A stretch of 64,000 nucleotides of DNA from contig JASANE010012592.1 of assembly GCA_030248225.1 (NCBI GenBank), forward strand, positions 1 through 64,000, in the 5' to 3' direction. Under the pieces are notes generated by a model. That model made no database searches and was not told the DNA's origin. It saw only the letters and a program-made list of their open reading frames with translations. This DNA is from Trileptium ribeirensis. Its lineage: Eukaryota; Nematoda; Enoplea; Enoplida; Thoracostomopsidae. Shown here in pieces: positions 58,650 to 64,000 of this stretch. How positions within the stretch are numbered: position 1 is the first letter of the stretch; the number at the start of each line of letters is the position of its first letter. A program made the position numbers and the translations under genes.

Positions 58650-61600
58650 GGCTGTACTTAAAATTCTGCAGATTAACCTACATCATTGTAACGAGGCAGT
58701 CATTGAACTAAACAGACGATTAGAGTGTAAGGCTGGTCCAGATGTTGCCCTCGTACAAGAACCCTATCTTAAGGGTAAGGAGGTCAACACCCTGGGCCTA
58801 AGGGGTTTTGATGTCTTCTATATTGATTGTGAGAGACCTAGAACAGCTGTCCTGGTCAAACGAAGCTTAGGAGGTTTCTTTCTTCCGTCGTTCTCTGACC
58901 AGGATTGCTGCACAGTAAGGTTAGCTAATAGGGATCTTCAGAATCCCCGATCGTATGGGGTCAGCGCAGTTTATCTACCGTAAGATGTCAGGGATCCACC
59001 AGCAGGAGGAATGGTAGACATTTTAGTCAGACACTCTAATGCTAGTGCAGTTGATCTCATACTGGGGTGTGACGCCAATGCGCATCATATAAGATGGGGA
59101 AGCAGCAACTGCAATGCAAGAGGCGTAGCCGTTTTGGACTACATAATGGCTAACAACCTGAGCATTGCTAACAAGGGTAATAGAAGCACGTTCTGCAACA
59201 GAACACGTGAAGCAGTAATAGACATCACTCTCACTACCATGTGAGTTGAATAAGATATCAAAGAGTGGAATGTTCTTGTCGAAAACAGCTTCTCAAACCA
59301 CAGGTATATCCTGTTCACTGTGGAATTCAGTGAAATTGTAGGCAAGAGCACTTACAGCAAGAAAAAGATAAATACAGTTGCCTTTGTTGATTTGCTTAAG
59401 GCTAACACAGATAACCTCTATGTGGATTATAAGACCACTGAGGATATAGAGGTTGGCAATACACTGATCAGTACCGCTATCATGTCAGCTTATCATGAGA
59501 CGGGAACGATAGTGAAAGACAAAGTGAAGGGCAAACCACCTTGGTGGACTGCCGAATTGGAAGGTATGCGGAAAGACTGCAGGCGCTTGTTTCGTAGACT
59601 TCAGCGTCATGAAAACGAACACAACTGGACTGTCTACAGAAGACGCCAGAATGAGTACAAGAATATCATTCGGAAAGCAAAAAGAGAAGGTTGGAAAAAC
59701 TTCTGTGGTGGAATAGAAACCACCAAGGAGACGTGCAGGTTAGCTAGGATCCTATCTCAGGACCGAAGTAGGACAGTCAATGTTCTTAGAAGACAGGATG
59801 GTAATCTTACCACAAATGAAGAAGAGACCTTAGAGAGACTGTTCGAGGTTCATTTCCCTGGTTCTTTCCCAACCGGGGTACTGCCTCAAGTCAGTCGAAG
59901 TGCTCGTATTAGTGGAAGCGGTAGATATATCGCGGGTGAGGTGGTCACAGTGGAGGGTCTGATCTGGTCTATCAGATCATTCAGTCCCTTTAAGTCACCA
60001 GGCCTTGACGGCATCTACCCAAAGCTGTTAAAGACAGGTTTGGTTAGCATCAGCACGCCAGTGCTAGAATTATACAGAGCGAGCATATCCAGTGGATATA
60101 TACCTCTCGGATGGAGAAGGTCTAGGGTAACATTCATTCCCAAACCTGGAAAGGATGATTACAGAGATGTCAAGTCGTATAAACCTATATGTTTAAGTTC
60201 CTTCATGCTTAAAGGACTGGAACGAATGGTAGATCGATTATCTTAGGAAATCGAGCATGACAGGTCGCGGCCTTGACTGCAGACAGCATGCCTATCAGAA
60301 GGGGAAAAGCACGGTAACAGCTCTACACGAACTCGTTACCAAGATAGAGAATCTCTGGAGCTCGGGGAAAGTTGTCATAGCCACATTCCTTGACATAGGA
60401 GGGGCCTTCGACAACACGAATCTTCGTGCCTTCAAAAGAGCCTTTTCTAGATTTTCCATAGTTCCAACAGTGAGAACATGGCTAGAAAACCTCCTTAACC
60501 AGCGTGTGGTTATATGCGAGCTGGGGGGCGCCTCCGTCACATAAAGTGTGACGAGGGGCTGCCCGCAAGGTGGTGTACTACCCCCACTTCTCTGGACTAT
60601 GGTAGTTGATGAGCTGTTAGAATTGTTGAATGGTAGGAAAACATATGCTCAAGCATATTCAGACGATCTAGTCATACTAGCCTATGCTAGTTCAGCGGCT
60701 ACAACAGAGAAGGCTCTGTCATCAGCTGTCAGTAAATTAGAAACGTAATGTAGGCCCAACGGACTAAAATGCCATACTATGGTGCTTAGCCGGAAGCATG
60801 TACCTTATATCACCAGAGGCGTCAGCGTGTTTGGTGCTGCTATACCTGTTGTCAATGAGGTCAAATACGTATTTAGGGGTTATGATTGATTCCAAGCTTT
60901 ATTGGAATAGACAGATAGATTATGTTACCATAAAGGCCATAAAAGCCCTAATGGTTTGCATGTCAGCAATAGGTACGAGTTGGGGCCTGAAACCTAAGGT
61001 AGCCCTGTGGATACATCGTAGCATAGCTCTACCTATAATTAAGTATGGTTCTTTGGTGTGGTGACATAAAGCTAAACCTAAATGCTCATCCGCGAAACTG
61101 AACAGATTTCAGCGATTAGCATGTTTGATGATCTCAGGAGCTATGAAATCGACACCCACAGTTGGTATGGAAGTATCCTTGGGCTGAAGTCGATAGATCT
61201 AGAGATAAAGGAGTCAGCCATAAGAGACTATATCAAGCTTCGTGCCACTGGCTTATGGAGTTGGGAACCAGATAATTCAGGACATCACATTATCCAGGAT
61301 GCTCTTCCTCCGGACGTAGTCAAGCAACCATCTGATATTATGCTACCGGAGGCCAGAGACAGACCGATCTGGGATGTGTATACTCCTTCCAGAGGCAATT
61401 GGTTAGAATGGTATGAAGATACAGTTGAGGAAAATAGTGTTGTTTGCTTCACAGATGGTTCAAAGATTGCCGTTGGCAATCGAACTACTGGAACAGGAGC
61501 AGGTGCCGTCGTGGATGGTGACAAACTATGGACACCTCTTGGGAAATACTGTAGTGTCTTTCAAGCCGAGGTGTTTGCCATCATCATGACGGTCATGCAC

Positions 61601-61730
61601 CTACTAGACAAGATAGATTCAAATAGGACGGTATGGATAATTTCAGACAGCAGAGCTGCAATATTAGCTCTAAATAGTTTTCACGTCAGATCACGCCTTC
61701 GGATCCGTCAGACTGTAGGGAAGCTCGCAG
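58650..61730 (+). pseudogene. LINE-2 ORF2: endonuclease, RT and RNase H, broken
   Basis: Blocks: LQINLHHCNEAVIELNRRL and VALVQEPYLKG (58660-58770), LILGCDANAHHIRWGSSN (59050-59110), IDITL (59219-59233). RT spans 59320-61064 in four frames: SPGLDGIYPKLL, HAYQKGKSTVTALHELV, ATFLDIGGAFDNT (motif A), GCPQGGVLPPLLW (motif B), AYSDDLVILA (motif C, usual YADD changed to YSDD). RNase H from 61082: CFTDGSK, FQAEVFAI and IISDSRAAI keep the Asp-Glu-Asp catalytic order. The frame ends at the MITE. Confidence 0.85.
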
Positions 61731-61731
61731 G

Positions 61732-62099
61732 CAAGGGCGTAGCCAGGAATTTTGAAAGGGGGGGGGGGGTCGCGGCCCACAGCGGGTACCTAAAAGGGGG
61801 GGTCCGGGGGGGTCGCGCTCAGAAATGTGAAAGCGTGGTCCAGAATTGGTATATTAAGTACGCCATAAACAAGTAAAAAATGTAACTGTTGCCAAATTAG
61901 CGAATTTTAATACAAAAATATGAAGTTTGCTCAAAAATACGGTTGAAAGTATATAATTGTTTTCTAGTGCGAGAGAGGATAGTTTTAGGACAATTTCCGA
62001 CATGATTTTCAACAGGAATCGTTCAAAAAAATTTTGTTTGGGGTTGAGCCAAAAGGGGGGGGTTCGCGACCCCCACAACCCCCCCTGGCTACGCCCTTG
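61732..62099. mobile_element. MITE, CAAGGGCGTAGCCAGG family, copy 2, inside LINE-2
   Basis: Perfect termini as in copy 1 and a perfect 8-bp target duplication CTCGCAGG (61724-61731 and 62100-62107). 368 bp, interior close to copy 1. It interrupts the RNase H to zinc-finger part of LINE-2, so it is younger than that insertion. Confidence 0.94.
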
Positions 62100-62107
62100 C
62101 TCGCAGG

Positions 62108-62560
62108 GGCTCCTTAACCCCTTTTCAAGAACCAGAACCTCTAGCCAGCTATCTTTATGGCTACGTGAAGGAAAGAATTGGATCAGAAATGGAGAACAGA
62201 TGGATTCACCATGACGGCTGTAGAGAGACTAAGCAGATATTTCCAGCCTTTCACAAGAAGTGGACCAGAGTCCTACAGCGTATGGACAAGAGAAGACTCA
62301 GACTATGCATGCAGATAGCTAGGGGCCATAGTGTATTGAACGATCATATGTTCAAGATGAAACTGTCGCCAACACGTAACTGTAATGAGTGTAGTGTACC
62401 AGAAACGGTCAATCACTTCATGTGTGATTGTAAAGTATGGAAGCAACAAAGAAATATAGTCTATGGTTCAGACAACGTAACCATCTTAGATGTCAAGAAA
62501 GAAGGCCCCTGTAAGCTGATAAGATACATTAACATGACAGGAAGACTATCTGATAACTAG
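62108..62560 (+). pseudogene. LINE-2 ORF2, C-terminal end after the MITE
   Basis: Continues LINE-2 after the MITE: KRRLRLCMQIARGHSVLNDHM, then a Cys-x2-Cys..His-x3-4-Cys zinc motif (CNECSVPETVNHFMCDC) and a stop at 62558-62560. It matches the usual end of RNase-H-bearing LINE ORF2 proteins. Confidence 0.8.
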
Positions 62561-62712
62561 ATTACCTCTAGCATAGTTGGTAACCTTTGGGTTGTGTAAT
62601 GGGCAGAAATCATAAGTTGCCTAACACGGATCTAACAGCATCTAACTAACCTCTTCTTTATCTATCTATCTAACTCAGCTTCCGCATGGTCACTGCATCA
62701 TGAAAAATCTTT

Positions 62713-63960
62713 TTGGCCACGTATCATATTGATGAATCTTTGAAAAACTATGAACTAAAACTAACATTGAATATAGACAAAGATAGAAAGTTTTTCTTTG
62801 ATTACACTCTTCGCCGGAGTCGAATCAAACTTCGCATAGGGTCTATAAAAATATCAGGTCTTCATCGGAGTAGAATCAAACTTCGCATAGGGGCTATAAA
62901 ATATCAGGTCAGAAATATTCTGGCTCAACTGCTGAAGATTGTTATCTTTTCAACCAATATTTCAGCTCTGTTTTTGACTCAGGAGAACCTCGAGTCCCTA
63001 GTAGAACATCACGCTTAACTGATGAACCGTTATCACTGCTGCATTTTTCAACAGCTGAGGTCTTACAGGCTTTATCAAAAGTCAAAACTAGCGCCGCTCC
63101 AGAACTAGACGACATATCCACTAGATTTCTAGTCAACGTTAAATCGGTAATGGTTGTACCAATTGCTCGACTTTTTAACAAATCAATCGCGAACGGCAAT
63201 TTTCCAATTGATTGGAAACTAGCTAAGGTTGTGCCAATATACAAGGGCAAGGGTCAGCGTAATTTATGTGAAAATTATCGACCCATAAGTCTTACCTCTG
63301 CCGTAAGTAAAGTTCTAGATACGGGAGAAATTGCTTAGTTTTCTTAATCAGAACGACATCATATGTAAGTCCCAGCATGCCTTTATCTCACAACGCTCTA
63401 CTACCACGCAACTTCTCGAATTTTTGAACTTTGCCACTTTGTGTCTGGACGGAAATGAATAAAATATGCTGTTACTGTTTGGTCACCTTACTTTGAGCGT
63501 GACATTGAGACTATCGAGCGAGTACAACGACACGCTACCAAGCTTCTACCATCAATCCGTCAACTTAGCTATCCCGACCGTCTTGATGCCCTAGGTATCC
63601 AGACTCTGGCGGCAAGACGGTTACGCTCCGACCTGATATTTCTATACAAGTTAATTCATGGTCAAATCAATATGACTTTAAATAACTTTTTTGCCCTTGG
63701 TTTGGACGGGACTCGCGGACATGACCTAAAGCTCCAAACTAAATTTATATGTACATCGTCTTGACATGCGCAGGAACTTCTTTTCACACCGTGTTGTTCG
63801 CGCTTGGAATAGCTTGCCAGAAAACGTAGTGTGGGCTCCTTCATTTTCGTCGTTCAAACAGCGTCTACAGGCCTCAAATATGCTATCACAATGATCTGTT
63901 ATATTTGTGCTTCTTGAAATTTCGGCCTTGCCGTGGCAAGGCTCGACTTTCCTCCCAAGG
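62713..63960 (+). mobile_element. Truncated non-LTR retrotransposon (LINE-3), internally deleted
   Basis: RT start 63150-63338 (VVPIARLFNKSIANGNFPID, WKLAKVVPIYKGKG, ENYRPISLTSAVSKVLD) followed by SQHAFISQRSTTTQLLEFLN, then a jump at about 63465 to the C-terminal tail (SPYFERDIETIERVQRHATK, RRLRSDLIFLYKLIHG, SHRVVRAWNSLPENVVWAPS, FKQRL). The central RT motifs A-E are missing, so a deletion has joined the two parts. CR1/Jockey-like. A 3' hairpin (GCCTTGCC/GGCAAGGC) is at 63925-63942. Confidence 0.8.
62815..62920 (+). repeat. Tandem duplication of about 55 bp in LINE-3
   Basis: CGGAGTCGAATCAAACTTCGC followed by ATAGGG.CTATAAAA.ATATC occurs twice in a row with small changes, giving the repeated peptide RSRIKLRIG.IK. 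Confidence 0.8.
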
Positions 63961-64000
63961 AAGATGTTTCAACTACAATGCACGAAGTACAAATGGCACG

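Larger units (their letters stand above)
58406..62680 (+). mobile_element. Decayed non-LTR retrotransposon with RNase H (LINE-2 of this window)
   Basis: Endonuclease, reverse transcriptase, RNase H and a C-terminal zinc motif in this order, then a 3' tail with (TCTA)n near 62664. The presence of RNase H and an endonuclease with a GCDANAHH block suggests the I/LOA/R1 superfamily. A possible remnant of a gag-type zinc-knuckle ORF1 lies at 58490-58610 (weak). It has stops and frameshifts and is split by a MITE at 61732-62099. Confidence 0.85.

Noticed and set aside
1..64000. CRISPR arrays, tRNA, rRNA, bacterial operons, prophage or viral genes
   Set aside because: No regularly spaced repeats, no cloverleaf or rRNA signature noticed by eye, and gene structure is clearly eukaryotic. 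A tRNAscan or Rfam run would be needed to exclude small RNAs fully.

Overview
This is a eukaryotic window, almost certainly from an intron-rich, AT-rich invertebrate animal. The clade cannot be fixed from sequence alone. The evidence is a host gene with 19 GT-AG introns, long AT-rich introns, and a dense mixture of non-LTR retrotransposons, a Penelope-like element and several families of terminal-inverted-repeat (TIR) DNA elements. No bacterial operons, CRISPR arrays, rRNA or tRNA genes were seen.

Main result. The minus strand from 55371 down to 8214 is one complete cullin-4 (CUL4) gene: 20 coding exons in 47.2 kb, which I placed one by one. All exon phases match, the exons sum to 2754 nt, and they encode 917 residues plus a stop. 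The product is the scaffold of the CUL4-DDB1-RBX1 ubiquitin ligase. Its order is a roughly 200-residue N-terminal extension (as in vertebrate CUL4B), cullin repeats, the cullin homology region, and a winged-helix tail with the NEDD8-acceptor lysine (Lys863). Almost every long intron is filled with transposable elements while the exons stay intact.

Layout. (1) 1-768, minus: the 5' part of a second, unidentified gene with an acidic Asp/Ser-rich region and an apparent frame break. It is preceded by a cluster of short perfect palindromes (887-1150). (2) 1.87-4.7 kb: a GC-rich TIR element and copy 1 of an hAT-like family. (3) 4.7-8.2 kb: no recognisable genes. (4) 8.2-55.4 kb: CUL4. Its introns hold a 350-bp-unit tandem family (introns 18 and 4), a second dispersed tandem family (introns 17, 8, 6, 5), two more hAT-like copies with perfect 8-bp target duplications (introns 7 and 5), MITEs (introns 17, 13, 4), a 1.64-kb TIR element with a nested mariner-like MITE plus a decayed Penelope-like element (intron 16), and a decayed 5-kb LINE on the opposite strand (intron 1). 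(5) 55.7-57.5 kb: a 761-bp hAT-like element just upstream of the CUL4 start codon, a local tandem duplication and a G-rich MITE. (6) 58.4-64 kb: two decayed LINEs in tandem, one with an RNase H domain interrupted by a MITE.

I did not find a convincing new biological system. The most checkable unusual points are a possible in-phase 69-nt cassette exon in CUL4, a MITE 28 bp from a CUL4 splice donor, the palindrome cluster near 0.9-1.1 kb, and the several nested TIR families with visible target-site duplications.
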